Of a stretch of DNA of 64,000 nucleotides, positions 49,635-59,239 are shown piece after piece. The DNA is from Acidimicrobiaceae bacterium (GTDB lineage: Bacteria; Actinomycetota; Acidimicrobiia; Acidimicrobiales; Aldehydirespiratoraceae). The notes under the pieces are model-generated. The model saw only the letters and a list, made by a program, of their open reading frames with translations, was not told where the DNA came from and ran no database searches. Each line of letters begins with the position of its first letter. Position 1 is the first letter of the stretch. The translations under genes were made by a program, and so were the position numbers. The stretch is from contig JAERSO010000143.1 in the NCBI GenBank assembly GCA_016845585.1, positions 1 through 64,000 on the forward strand, given 5' to 3'.

Positions 49635-50795
49635 ATGGCCGACATCCGCACGCCCGAACGCATGAAGATCGTCGAGAGGATGGCCGAGCTGGGTCCACGC
49701 TTCGCGGCACGCTCCGCCGATATCGATCGAGAGGCCGCGTTCCCCCACGAGAACTGGGCCGACCTCAAGCAAGCGGGGCTCCTCGCCATCGCCATCCCCG
49801 AGAGTGCCGGTGGTCTGGGCGCTGACTTCGCCGCCTATGCGCTCACCTCGGAGGAGCTCGGGCGCCACTGCGCACCCACCGGCCTGACGTTCAACATGCA
49901 TGTGGCCACCACCCTGCTGGTCGGGGAGATCGGCGATTCTCTCGGACTCGACGCCGAAGATCAGTCGTTCCTCGAGGAACGGCGCACCCGGCTGTGGAAG
50001 GGCGTCGTCGAGAACCACGACGTGCACAGCCAGCCGTTCTCCGAGGGCATCCAGCCCGGCGCCACCGCCGGATTCATGACCAAGGCCGTGCCGGTCGACG
50101 GCGGCTACCGGGTCACGGGTCGCAAGATCTTCGCGTCGCTCGCCGGCGCATGCGACTACCACAATGTGATCTGCACGGTGGAGGGCGATCCGAACATCCG
50201 CTTCCTCGGCGTGCCCCATACGGCCGACGGTGTGAGCTTCGAGGGTGACTGGGACCCACTGGGAATGCGCGCCACCGACTCGCGCAACCTGTTGATGGAC
50301 GATGTGTTCGTGCCGGCGGAGAACGAGTGGCTGCCGCCAGGCATGTTCAACAAGTCGGCGCTGCGGTTCCCCTACTTCTACATGACCTTGTCGTTCTCGT
50401 TCCTCGGAATGATGCGCGGGATCCTCGACTACACCGAGGACTACCTGCGCAACAGCGGCCGTCGAGATCTCACCTACCGCCAGCAGGGCTGGGCCACCAT
50501 GAACCTGCGGTACGAGCAGGCCCACGCGCTCTGCTACCGGGTGCTCGGTGAGTACGGTGTCGACCCGACACAGGAGCAGATCACCCGAGCGTGGAGCTCG
50601 CTGATCACCACCATGGACGGTGCGCCGGAGCTGGCGTCGACCGCGATCAAGATCTGCGGCGGCCGCTCCATGCTTCGGCCGAGCTATATCGAACAGGCCT
50701 ACCGCGACGCCCGTTGTGGCGCCACGATGCTCCCCTGGAGTGTCGAGGTGTGCCACGACCGGTTGGGACGTGTTCGCCTCTTCGATGAGGACTGA
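49635..50795 (+). CDS. Acyl-CoA dehydrogenase-family protein
   Basis: A 386-aa flavoprotein of the acyl-CoA dehydrogenase/flavin monooxygenase group. AGLLAIAIPESAGGLGADF and GYRVTGRKIFASLAGACDYHNV are the N-terminal helical and beta-domain signatures, and the C-terminus IKICGGRSMLRPSYIEQAYRDARCGATMLPW matches the family's last helices. The normal catalytic glutamate is not evident, so it may be a two-component flavin monooxygenase or desulfurase-like member. The start is ATG 49635 with AGGA nine bases upstream; it overlaps the PaaX-like gene at its 3' end. Confidence 0.8.
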   Translation: MADIRTPERMKIVERMAELGPRFAARSADIDREAAFPHENWADLKQAGLLAIAIPESAGGLGADFAAYALTSEELGRHCAPTGLTFNMHVATTLLVGEIGDSLGLDAEDQSFLEERRTRLWKGVVENHDVHSQPFSEGIQPGATAGFMTKAVPVDGGYRVTGRKIFASLAGACDYHNVICTVEGDPNIRFLGVPHTADGVSFEGDWDPLGMRATDSRNLLMDDVFVPAENEWLPPGMFNKSALRFPYFYMTLSFSFLGMMRGILDYTEDYLRNSGRRDLTYRQQGWATMNLRYEQAHALCYRVLGEYGVDPTQEQITRAWSSLITTMDGAPELASTAIKICGGRSMLRPSYIEQAYRDARCGATMLPWSVEVCHDRLGRVRLFDED

Positions 50796-51627
50796 GCCCA
50801 TCGACCTTCTTCCCGGGAACCGGTCCGTCGGGCCGAGGGATTGGATCCTGTCGATCTACGGGAGTTTCGTCCGCGACGCGGGCGGGTGGATAGCGGTCGC
50901 CGATCTGCTCTCGATGCTGGAGTCGCTCGGCTCCGAACCGGGCGCCAGCCGTGCCGCGATCTCGCGGATGAAATCCGGCAACGAGCTCCGGTCCGAGCTC
51001 CACGCGGGACGGAAGGGCTACACGCTCACCGCCGAGGCCGACGAATGGTTCGGCTTCGGCTCGGAACGGATTCTGCGCCCCAGCCCCGCTCCGACGGCCA
51101 CGTCGTGGTTGTTGGCTGCGTTCTCCGTGCCGGAGCGCGATCGCCGGGCTCGCTATCGGATCCGTTCGCGGCTGAGGGGACTCGGATTCGGCCAGGTTTC
51201 CGCCGGCATGATGATTGCCCCCGCGGCGCTGGAGCAGGAGACACACCACGCGCTCGTTCGCGCCGGGCTGCAGGACTATGTGTCGTTGTGGACGGCGGAA
51301 CACCACGGCTTCGGGTCGACGGAGTCCCTCGTTGCCGATGCCTGGGATCTCGACGCGATCCGGCTCGCCTTCGACGACTATCTCGGGTTCGGTCGCGAGC
51401 TGGATTCGGATCGTGTGCCCGACACGCCGGAAGCGGCATTCGCGGCCTACCTCACGGCCATTCAGGCCTGGCGGGAGCTCCCGTTCCTCGATCCCGGGCT
51501 CCCGTCATCCCTGCTCCCTCACGACTGGCCCGCGGCCGCCGCCCTGCAACTCCACATGGAGATCTCCGGCCGGTTTCGGGCCCCCGCCGTGCACCACGCA
51601 ACTAGCGTGATGGCCGAGGAGGGATGA
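50785..51627 (+). CDS. PaaX-family transcriptional regulator
   Basis: A 280-aa regulator with an N-terminal winged helix (GPRDWILSIYGSFVRDAGGWIAVADLLSMLESLG, ASRAAISRMKSGNELRSE) and the PaaX central and C-terminal domains (TSWLLAAFSVPERDRRARYRIRSRLRGLGFGQVSAGMMIAP). PaaX proteins repress aromatic acid catabolism genes and respond to CoA thioesters. It starts at ATG 50785 inside the end of the acyl-CoA dehydrogenase gene and is followed by the hydrolase gene, so it probably controls this 49.6-53.5 kb operon. Confidence 0.83.
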   Translation: MRTEPIDLLPGNRSVGPRDWILSIYGSFVRDAGGWIAVADLLSMLESLGSEPGASRAAISRMKSGNELRSELHAGRKGYTLTAEADEWFGFGSERILRPSPAPTATSWLLAAFSVPERDRRARYRIRSRLRGLGFGQVSAGMMIAPAALEQETHHALVRAGLQDYVSLWTAEHHGFGSTESLVADAWDLDAIRLAFDDYLGFGRELDSDRVPDTPEAAFAAYLTAIQAWRELPFLDPGLPSSLLPHDWPAAAALQLHMEISGRFRAPAVHHATSVMAEEG

Positions 51628-51634
51628 CCGTGCC

Positions 51635-52417
51635 ATGAGCGAACCGATCGCGTGGATCGAGGAGGGCGCCGGGCCGCCGGTCGTGTTCCTGCATGGCGTC
51701 GGGGGCACGCACACCGCGTGGGGCCCGCAGCTGCGGGGCCTGCGTGATCGATTCCGCTGCATTGCCTGGGACATGCCCGGTTACGGTGATTCCGCCCTCG
51801 TCGAACCTTTGACATTCGAAGCCATCGCGGATCGACTCATCGGTCTACTCGACCGGCTCGACATCGACCGCGCCGATCTGGTGGGGTTGTCGTACGGCGG
51901 TATGCACGCGCTGCACACGGCACTTCGCCACCCCAGACGCGTCAACAGAATGGTGCTCGCCGACACGAGTCCGAAGTTCGGGATCAACGGCACGACGCCG
52001 GAGGAGTGGATCGCGGCCCGGATGGACCTACTCGATCGTGGTCTCACGCCGTCCGACGCGGCGGAAGGGATCATCGACGGGATCACCGCCTCACCGCTCG
52101 CCGGTCAGATCCGCGATGAGATCATCGGTGCTTTCGGTCGGATCCCGGTTGACGGATTCCGGGCCTCGGTGCACTGCCTGCCGACGCACGACGTTCTGGA
52201 TCGGCTCGGGGAGATCACCCACCCGACTCGGATCATCGTCGGCGAACTCGATGAGGAGACGCCGGCCGCCTACGCCCGGATGCTCGCCGATGGCATTCCC
52301 GGCAGCGATCTTCACATCATCGACGGTGCCGGCCACCTGACCCCGTCGGAAGCGCCAGACCGATTCAACGACCTGGTGGCAGAGTTTCTGACCACCCCGT
52401 CTGTCCCCCAAACCTGA
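51635..52417 (+). CDS. Alpha/beta hydrolase, possible N-formylmaleamate deformylase (NicD-like)
   Basis: A 260-aa serine hydrolase. FLHGVGGTHTAWGPQ forms the oxyanion region, LVGLSYGGMHAL the nucleophile elbow, DEETPAAYA near the acid, and HIIDGAGHLTPSEAP the histidine. It lies 27 bp before a NicX-like dioxygenase gene. In nicotinate degraders, NicX opens 2,5-dihydroxypyridine to N-formylmaleamate and an alpha/beta hydrolase, NicD, removes the formyl group. The pairing supports that role here, but sequence alone does not prove it. Confidence 0.72.
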   Translation: MSEPIAWIEEGAGPPVVFLHGVGGTHTAWGPQLRGLRDRFRCIAWDMPGYGDSALVEPLTFEAIADRLIGLLDRLDIDRADLVGLSYGGMHALHTALRHPRRVNRMVLADTSPKFGINGTTPEEWIAARMDLLDRGLTPSDAAEGIIDGITASPLAGQIRDEIIGAFGRIPVDGFRASVHCLPTHDVLDRLGEITHPTRIIVGELDEETPAAYARMLADGIPGSDLHIIDGAGHLTPSEAPDRFNDLVAEFLTTPSVPQT

Positions 52418-52443
52418 CCCGCACCGAGCCGAGGACGCACACC

Positions 52444-53490
52444 ATGCACGACCAAGTCGCCGAGTGGCGTTGGGTACACCGCTACGCCGAGCAGTTCCGC
52501 GCCTGCAACCTGCAACCGGGTGAGGTGACGGTCCTGTTGTCGGAGGCATCCAGCAAGAAGGAGATCGTGGAGACGGCCCGCATGGCACTGGAGATGTCGG
52601 GTGCCGCGGTTGTCGACGTCCGGATGCCGACGCCGGCGAACCCCGGCCCGGTTCCCATCCGTTCGACAGGGGCGTCGCAGGCGCTGGCGGGTCATCGTTC
52701 TGCGATCGCGGCGTGTGCCGCTGCCGACTTCGTGGTCGACTGCACCGTCGAGGGGTTGCTCCACGCGGTGGAGCGGGAAGCGATCCTGGCCGACGGGGCA
52801 CGCGTGCTCATGATCTCGGCCGAGCATCCGGAGAACTGTGAGCGTTGGCCACACGATCCAGCGCTGAAGGATCGAGTTGATCGTGGTGAAGCCATGCTCC
52901 GAGCGGCGAAGACGATGACGATCACGAGCGCGGCCGGCACTGATCTGCGCATCGATCTCGAGGGCTCGATCCGCGCCGGGTCCTACGGCTGGTGCACCGA
53001 GCCCGGCAGCATCGCGCATTGGCCGGGCGGCCTCGTGCTGGCGTTCCCGGCGGCGAAGACGGTGAACGGCACCGTCGTGCTCGCCCCCGGCGACATCAAC
53101 CTGACCTTCAAGGAGTACATCCGCGAGCCGATCACGCTCACACTCGTCGACGACTACGTCATCGAGATCGCCGGTGACGGTCATGACGCCGAACTCATGC
53201 GGTCCTACCTCGCCTCGTTCGAGGAGTCCGACGCCTACGCCATCAGCCACATCGGCTGGGGGATGAACACCGGCGCTCGCTGGGACGCGTTGGCCATGTG
53301 GGACAAGTCGCAGCACAACGGCACTGAGCTCCGTGCATTCGCCGGCAACGTCGTCTTCTCGACCGGCGCCAACGAACATGCCGGGCGCTTCTGCCGCGGT
53401 CACTTCGACCTGCCGATGCGCAACTGCACGGTCGCGCTCGATGGCGAGATCGTGGTCGACGCAGGGGCGCTCCGCTCGGATCTCGCCTAG
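52444..53490 (+). CDS. 2,5-dihydroxypyridine 5,6-dioxygenase-like protein (NicX family)
   Basis: A 348-aa protein of the M29-aminopeptidase-like dioxygenase family that includes NicX. The C-terminal metal region is visible: YAISHIGWGMNTGARWD, ANEHAGRFCRGHFDLPM, where the H-F-D supplies iron ligands as in NicX. The N-terminal domain (LQPGEVTVLLSEASSKKEIVETARMALEMSGA) is also typical. NicX cleaves the ring of 2,5-dihydroxypyridine without an extradiol-type fold. Here it follows a hydrolase gene and ends with a TAG overlapping the GTG of a LysR gene. Confidence 0.82.
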   Translation: MHDQVAEWRWVHRYAEQFRACNLQPGEVTVLLSEASSKKEIVETARMALEMSGAAVVDVRMPTPANPGPVPIRSTGASQALAGHRSAIAACAAADFVVDCTVEGLLHAVEREAILADGARVLMISAEHPENCERWPHDPALKDRVDRGEAMLRAAKTMTITSAAGTDLRIDLEGSIRAGSYGWCTEPGSIAHWPGGLVLAFPAAKTVNGTVVLAPGDINLTFKEYIREPITLTLVDDYVIEIAGDGHDAELMRSYLASFEESDAYAISHIGWGMNTGARWDALAMWDKSQHNGTELRAFAGNVVFSTGANEHAGRFCRGHFDLPMRNCTVALDGEIVVDAGALRSDLA

Positions 53491-54443
53491 TGCATCCGGC
53501 GTTGCTGCTTTCGCGCCGGATCCGCCTCCGGCACCTGATCGTTGCCACGACGATCGCTCACCAGGGCTCGGTGCGCGAGGCCGGTGAGGTTCTGCACCTG
53601 ACGCAGCCGGCGGTGTCCCGTTCTCTCGCCGAGCTCGAAGAGATCCTCGGCGTGAGGATGTTCGATCGAGGGCCGAGAGGCATGAGCCTGACCGACGCGG
53701 GTGACGCCCTCATGCCGCACATGCAGGTCGTCGTGTCGGAGGTCGGTTCGCTCACCCGTCACGCTGAAGAGATCATGAGCGGCGGGCGTGGTCGGGTTCG
53801 TGTCGGCACACTCCTCGCCGCCGCGGCCGATGTCTTGCCGACGGCGCTGCTTGCCTTGGCCCGGGACTACCCCGAGATCCGGGTCGAGGTGTCGGAGGGC
53901 ACCCCGGACCGGCTCTACGAGAGTCTGATGTCGGGCCACGTCGATCTCGTGGTCGGGCGGGTCATGCCGTTGGCGGCGATGCCAGGCGTCGACTCGGAGC
54001 GGCTGTACGACGATGACGTACGAGTGGTTTGCACGCCGGACCACCCCAGGGCAGCGCACGCGGGAAGCCTCGGTGATCTCGTGAACGACGCCTGGGTCCT
54101 TCCCCCGACCGACACGTCGCTGCGGGGTCAGATCGACGAGGACTTCATCCGAGACTGTGGCCGGACACCCGTGGGCGTGATCGAGTGCGTGGCGGCGATG
54201 CCGCTTCGGTCCCTGGTGTTGGGCGGCGAACTCCTGGCCGTCGTCCCGTCCGGACTCTTCACCGACGAACTCGAACGGGGAGCGCTGGTGGCCCTGCCGA
54301 TGCCCGTGGGTGGCACGCCCGTGGCCGTCGGCATCGTGAGGCGGGCCGGAGCTGAACTGACCGCCAGCGCGGCAGCCCTGGTCCAGTCGCTTCGTGCTGT
54401 CGTCGTCGAGAACCGGGACACGGCGGGGACAGACCCCACGTGA
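53490..54443 (+). CDS. LysR-family transcriptional regulator
   Basis: A 317-aa regulator with helix-turn-helix LRHLIVATTIAHQGSVREAGEVLHLTQ, PAVSRSLAELEEILG and effector domain (GRVRVGTLLAAAADVLPTALLAL, HVDLVVGRVMP) of the PcaQ/GbpR-like type. It overlaps the NicX-like gene by one base, so it is co-transcribed with the catabolic operon rather than divergent. It converges with the aspartate dehydrogenase gene 3 bp away, and may control both clusters. Confidence 0.88.
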   Translation: MHPALLLSRRIRLRHLIVATTIAHQGSVREAGEVLHLTQPAVSRSLAELEEILGVRMFDRGPRGMSLTDAGDALMPHMQVVVSEVGSLTRHAEEIMSGGRGRVRVGTLLAAAADVLPTALLALARDYPEIRVEVSEGTPDRLYESLMSGHVDLVVGRVMPLAAMPGVDSERLYDDDVRVVCTPDHPRAAHAGSLGDLVNDAWVLPPTDTSLRGQIDEDFIRDCGRTPVGVIECVAAMPLRSLVLGGELLAVVPSGLFTDELERGALVALPMPVGGTPVAVGIVRRAGAELTASAAALVQSLRAVVVENRDTAGTDPT

Positions 54444-54446
54444 GGT

Positions 54447-55250
54447 TCAGATCGTCAGTGCCGCAACCCGGTTCTGGATCGTCCGCACGAGGTTGAGCGC
54501 AGTCATCGCCGACGTCTTCGGGTTCGCGGCGAGCGGCTTGTTGCTCATGGTGATCGCGAGTTCCCCGAATGCACCGGACGCCACGATCTCATGGCGGTTC
54601 GTCGTTGCATCCGGATCGGCAATCAGCGTGATTCTGGTGTGATCGGGTCCGACCCCGGCCAACGCTGTCGTCATCGCCACGTTCGCGTTCTTCGGGAACG
54701 CCGAGGCCGCCTCTGACGCCGAGCCGCTGAAGAAGGCCTGGGCGACGGTGAGCGCGTCGAGCTCGCAGAGTTCCTCTGCCGCAGTGCCCTCCCAGGCATG
54801 CGGCGGCTTCACGATGCGGTGCTCGACCTCGTCGAGGCCCAGCAGGCGGGCCGCGGCGAGCGCGTCGACCCCGCCGAGCGCTCCCGACTGGATCTCGAGG
54901 CGGACACTGTTGCGGCTGGCCGTGTCGCGCATCGACGCAAGGAGATCCTCGTCGGCGAAGGCGGACACCGACGACACGATGAAGTCCATGCCCGCTTCGA
55001 GGGCTGGGAATCCCCATTGCGCCACGCTCTCTCGACTGGCGGCCTCCACCACGACATCGGCATTGATGAACGGCAGCGCTGCGGGATCTCTGATGACATC
55101 AGCGCCCTCGGGGAGTTCGTCGGCCGGCACGTTGGATCGAACGGCGACGCCCACGATCTCGATCGAAGGGTCCAGGAGGTCAGCGGCGGCGCGGGAGATC
55201 GCTCCCCAGCCGACGAAGACGACGCGAAGCGTTCGGGTGCGGTTGACCAC
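54447..55250 (-). CDS. nadX: L-aspartate dehydrogenase (NadX-like)
   Basis: A 267-aa NAD(P)-dependent dehydrogenase. RVVFVGWGAISRAAADLL is the dinucleotide fold; VVEAASRESVAQWGFPALEAGMDFIVSSVSAFAD and IQSGALGGVDALAAARLLG are family-specific stretches, as is FPKNANVAMTTALAGVG with the expected active-site N-x-N. It converts aspartate to iminoaspartate, the NAD-biosynthesis precursor, or acts on a related imine. It follows a 3-hydroxyanthranilate dioxygenase gene by overlap, so both are probably made together. Start GTG 55250; the larger track ORF covers the upstream gene. Confidence 0.82.
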   Translation of the reverse strand: MVNRTRTLRVVFVGWGAISRAAADLLDPSIEIVGVAVRSNVPADELPEGADVIRDPAALPFINADVVVEAASRESVAQWGFPALEAGMDFIVSSVSAFADEDLLASMRDTASRNSVRLEIQSGALGGVDALAAARLLGLDEVEHRIVKPPHAWEGTAAEELCELDALTVAQAFFSGSASEAASAFPKNANVAMTTALAGVGPDHTRITLIADPDATTNRHEIVASGAFGELAITMSNKPLAANPKTSAMTALNLVRTIQNRVAALTI

Positions 55251-55258
55251 CAGCCGGG

Positions 55259-55870
<612 letters not shown>

Positions 55871-56824
55871 TCAGAGTGTCAGTCCGCACTGCTCGAAAGC
55901 TTCGCGGGTGGCGGCCTTCTCTGCATCGGTGAGCTCGAGGAGCGGCTGGCGAACCCGGCCGCCGACCTGGCCGAGGAGTTCCTGCCAGTACTTCTGATGC
56001 GCGTGCGGCTTCTCCGGCGGGCGCGTCCGCTTCAACGCGTCGCGTACGGGGTCGAGGCTGGCGCTGATCGCCTTGGCCTCATCGGCCCGACCGGCGAAGG
56101 CGGCATGGGTGTAGTCGTGCATCCGTCGGTCGTTGGCCGTCTGGATCAGGAACGGGGGAGAGGAGCACAGGTACAGCTCCCAATTCAGGTCGAGGATGTT
56201 GTCGAGCCACTCGTGCTCGGCCGCGGTGCTGACCTGGATTCGGTCCGAGGCCAACGCCGTGAGCTCGGTGTACATGGGACGGGGGACGCTGTACTTGATG
56301 GCCACGACGTTCTCGATGTCGGCGAGCCGATTGCAGAGCTCGGGCGACATCAGGTAGCCGCTGTCGGGGTGACTCCACAGTGCAATGCCGATGTCGACCG
56401 CGTCGGAGACCGCCTGGTAGTAGGCGAGGAGCGTTTCGTCCTGCTCGGTCGTGAAGTGCAGGGCAGGGGCGTGAACGACGATGTAGTCGGCGCCGTTGTC
56501 CTGGGCATGACGGGCGAGATCGAGCACGACGTCCATGTTCTGGTCCGAGCACGACATGATCGTCTGTCCGTGATCGCCGGTGGCCTCGACGGCCAGGTCG
56601 AAGGACCGCTTGCGCTCCTCGATGCTCATCGAGAAGAACTCGCCCTGCTTGCCGGTGATGAACAGGCCCTCGATGCCGAGCTCCTGGGTCCAGTGACGGA
56701 CGTTCTCACGAAAACCGTCTTCATCGATCACGTGGTCCTCGGTGAAGGGCATGAGGGCGGCGGCCCATATGCCTCTCATGTTCGCCCGGGCGTAGGACTT
56801 GGCGTCGCTCTTGGTGTACTTCAC
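55871..56824 (-). CDS. Dihydrodipicolinate synthase/N-acetylneuraminate lyase-family protein
   Basis: A 317-aa class I aldolase-type TIM barrel. GIWAAALMPFTEDHVIDEDGFRENVRHW is the N-terminal signature, GLFITGKQGEFFSMSIEER replaces the usual G-T-T-G-E, and NVVAIKYSVPRP holds the Schiff-base lysine. It would cleave or form a pyruvate adduct. Position between 3-hydroxyanthranilate dioxygenase and aldehyde dehydrogenase suggests a hydratase-aldolase in ring-fission product metabolism, not lysine synthesis. Start GTG 56824 with AGGAA upstream. Confidence 0.85.
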   Translation of the reverse strand: MKYTKSDAKSYARANMRGIWAAALMPFTEDHVIDEDGFRENVRHWTQELGIEGLFITGKQGEFFSMSIEERKRSFDLAVEATGDHGQTIMSCSDQNMDVVLDLARHAQDNGADYIVVHAPALHFTTEQDETLLAYYQAVSDAVDIGIALWSHPDSGYLMSPELCNRLADIENVVAIKYSVPRPMYTELTALASDRIQVSTAAEHEWLDNILDLNWELYLCSSPPFLIQTANDRRMHDYTHAAFAGRADEAKAISASLDPVRDALKRTRPPEKPHAHQKYWQELLGQVGGRVRQPLLELTDAEKAATREAFEQCGLTL

Positions 56825-56834
56825 AGTGTTCCTG

Positions 56835-58271
56835 TCAGACGATCGTGTAGCTGTGGGAAACGTTCTTGACCACCATGTAGTGATGGAGGCCCTCGGTGCC
56901 GCCCTCACGGCCGTAGCCGCTGGACTTGACGCCGCCGAAGGGAGTCTCGGGCAATGACGCCTCGAGGGTGTTGATGGAGAGATTGCCGGCATCGACGCCC
57001 TCGACCATCCGGTTGGCGTAGTCGGACCGGTTGGTGAAGCCATAGGCGGCGAGCCCGTAGGGGACGGAGTTCGCCTGGGCGATGGCCTCGTCGAGCGAGG
57101 CGACGGGGTTGACAATCGCCAGCGGCCCGAATGGTTCCTCCTGCATCACGCGGGCATCGTCGGGGACATTGGCGAGCACCGTCGGTTCGAAGAAGTAGCC
57201 CCTCGTGCCGAGGCGTGAACCGCCGGTGGTGACGTCAGCGCCCTTTGCTCGGGCGTCGTCGACGAACCCGGCGAGTGCTCCGACCCTCCGATCGTTGGCC
57301 AGGGGTCCCATCTCGACGCCGGCCTCCAGCCCATCACCGACGACGGTGGCTGCCGCGCGGTCGGTGAAGTGTCCGAGGAACTCGTCGAAGACCTGCTCGT
57401 GGACGAAGAACCGGGTCGGGGAGGTGCACACCTGGCCGGCGTTGCGCATCTTGCGCACAGCGCCGCTGATGGCAGCAGCCTGCACGTCTGTGTCCTCGCA
57501 CACGATGACGGGGGCGTGGCCGCCGAGTTCCATGAGTACCGGGGTCATGTGTTCAGAGGCGAGCGTTGTGAGATGGCGGCCGACGTCGGTGGAACCGGTG
57601 AAGGCGATCAGGCGAATGGAGTCATGCGGGATCAGGTAGCCGGAGATGTCGGCGGGCACACCGAAGACGAGGTTCAAGACGCCGGCCGGGAGCCCGGCGT
57701 CGTGGAATGCCCGTGCGATGTGCATCGCGCCGGCTGGCGTTTCCTCGGCCGCCTTCAGGATGATGGAGCAGCCCGAAGCGATGGCGCCGGCGATCTTCCG
57801 AGCGGGCTGGCTCATCGGGAAGTTCCACGGCGAGAACGCCGCCACGGCGCCGATCGGCTGGTGATGGACGATGTAGTCGACGCCGGGGCCGCTCGGGATG
57901 ACGCGCCCGTAGGTGCGCACGGCTTCGCCGGCATCCCACTCGAAGAACTCCGCGCCGCGGATGACCTCGAGTCGGGCCTGGGGGTACGGCTTGCCGTGCT
58001 CGAGGGTGATCGAGTGGGCGATCTCGTCCTGTCGGTCACGCATGATCGCAGCGGCGCGCATCATCACGTCGGCACGGTCACGAGGTGCCGTCCTGCTCCA
58101 GATCGCGAACCCCTTCTCCGCCGCGCCCAGCGCGTCGTCGAGGTCCTGTGGGCCGGCGCTCGGGAGGCGCCCGATGACCTCCTCGGTCGCGGGGTTCACG
58201 ACGGGGAGGTCATCGGTGGTGGTGCGCCAAGCGCCGCCGATGTACAGCCGAAGGTCCGGATAGCTCGTCAT
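56835..58271 (-). CDS. NAD-dependent aldehyde dehydrogenase (semialdehyde type)
   Basis: A 478-aa ALDH. SPWNFPMSQPARKIAGAIASG has the conserved asparagine, FTGSTDVGRHL the nucleotide loop, LMELGGHAPVIV the glutamate and NAGQVCTSPTRFFV the catalytic cysteine. PFGPLAIVNPV and GGVKSSGYGREGG close the fold; the last motif is frequent in succinate-semialdehyde dehydrogenases. It could oxidise 2-aminomuconate semialdehyde or a later semialdehyde in this cluster. Start ATG 58271 (GGAG five bases upstream) is favoured over GTG 58292. Confidence 0.9.
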   Translation of the reverse strand: MTSYPDLRLYIGGAWRTTTDDLPVVNPATEEVIGRLPSAGPQDLDDALGAAEKGFAIWSRTAPRDRADVMMRAAAIMRDRQDEIAHSITLEHGKPYPQARLEVIRGAEFFEWDAGEAVRTYGRVIPSGPGVDYIVHHQPIGAVAAFSPWNFPMSQPARKIAGAIASGCSIILKAAEETPAGAMHIARAFHDAGLPAGVLNLVFGVPADISGYLIPHDSIRLIAFTGSTDVGRHLTTLASEHMTPVLMELGGHAPVIVCEDTDVQAAAISGAVRKMRNAGQVCTSPTRFFVHEQVFDEFLGHFTDRAAATVVGDGLEAGVEMGPLANDRRVGALAGFVDDARAKGADVTTGGSRLGTRGYFFEPTVLANVPDDARVMQEEPFGPLAIVNPVASLDEAIAQANSVPYGLAAYGFTNRSDYANRMVEGVDAGNLSINTLEASLPETPFGGVKSSGYGREGGTEGLHHYMVVKNVSHSYTIV

Positions 58272-58400
58272 ATCGGCTCCATCATCGGACACCAGAGAAA
58301 CGCAATCCAGTGCTGGATCAGGTACTCGTCATATCGAGATCGATATGTTGCGTCGATCCTGCACTTGACGAGGATCGAATCGGCGGGTGACCGTACTGCG

Positions 58401-59180
58401 ATGTCGGACACCATTGACTGCGAGTACACAATCGAAGGCGACGGCCCACCGCTGTTCCTGATCCACGGCATCGGCGCCGCCCGCGACACCTGGCGATACA
58501 TGACACCGCTTCTCTGCCGGTACTTCACGGTGGTGAGCTATGACCTGCGCGGCCACGGCACCTCGCCGATGCCGGACGGCGAGTTCGGTCTCGAGGAACT
58601 CGTGAACGACCTCGAACGGGTTCGGGAGCAAACCGGGATCGAACGAGCGCATTTCGCCGGCCATTCGCTCGGCGGCATGATCGGCCCGGCCTACGCCCGT
58701 CGTCACCCCGAGCGTGTGCAATCACTCGGACTGTTGTCGACCGCGGCCTTCCGGACCGAGGGCGACAGCGCCAAAGTCAGGGGTGTCGTCACCGCGATGG
58801 AGGAGCGGGGTGTCCCCGATGTCCTGGAGACCCTCACCGATCGTTGGTACACCGACGCCTTCATCGAACGGAATCCCGAGGTCGTACGCCGCCGCCTCGA
58901 TCAGGTCATCGCCTGCGACCCGGACATCTTCCTCAACGTGTTCAGGATCTACGCGTCGGTGGAGATGGCGCCATGGATCCACGAGGTCACGGCACCGTCG
59001 CTCGTGCTGACCGGTGAGCACGACGGTGGATGCAATCCCCGGCTCAACCGGCTGATCGACGAAGCTCTGCCGAACTCCGAGCTGGTTGTCCTGGCTGACG
59101 TGAAGCACTCGATCCTGTTGGAGGTGGGAGCGCTCGTCGCCGACCACATGGTGCGGTTCATTCACGGGCTCGACGGCTAG
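58401..59180 (+). CDS. Alpha/beta hydrolase
   Basis: A 259-aa serine hydrolase with LFLIHGIGAARDTWRYM, FAGHSLGGMIGPAYARR (nucleophile Ser), LTGEHDGGCNPRLN (acid) and VLADVKHSILLE (His). Relatives include beta-ketoadipate enol-lactone hydrolase and C-C bond hydrolases of ring-fission pathways. It is divergent from the aldehyde dehydrogenase operon with 129 bp between starts, so it may respond to the same signal. The track ORF starting at 57369 is antisense shadow before ATG 58401. Confidence 0.88.
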   Translation: MSDTIDCEYTIEGDGPPLFLIHGIGAARDTWRYMTPLLCRYFTVVSYDLRGHGTSPMPDGEFGLEELVNDLERVREQTGIERAHFAGHSLGGMIGPAYARRHPERVQSLGLLSTAAFRTEGDSAKVRGVVTAMEERGVPDVLETLTDRWYTDAFIERNPEVVRRRLDQVIACDPDIFLNVFRIYASVEMAPWIHEVTAPSLVLTGEHDGGCNPRLNRLIDEALPNSELVVLADVKHSILLEVGALVADHMVRFIHGLDG

Positions 59181-59208
59181 GTAGACGCCGCGACGGTGGC
59201 ATTCGCCC

Positions 59209-59235
59209 GAGGCCGGCTGTGGTCTGACCGGCCCC
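59209..59235. terminator. Possible hairpin between convergent genes
   Basis: GAGGCCGG pairs with CCGGCCCCTC, leaving two bulged bases, around an 11-nt loop. It sits between the hydrolase stop and the convergent CNNM-like gene, with no T-run. Confidence 0.25.
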
Positions 59236-59239
59236 TCAC

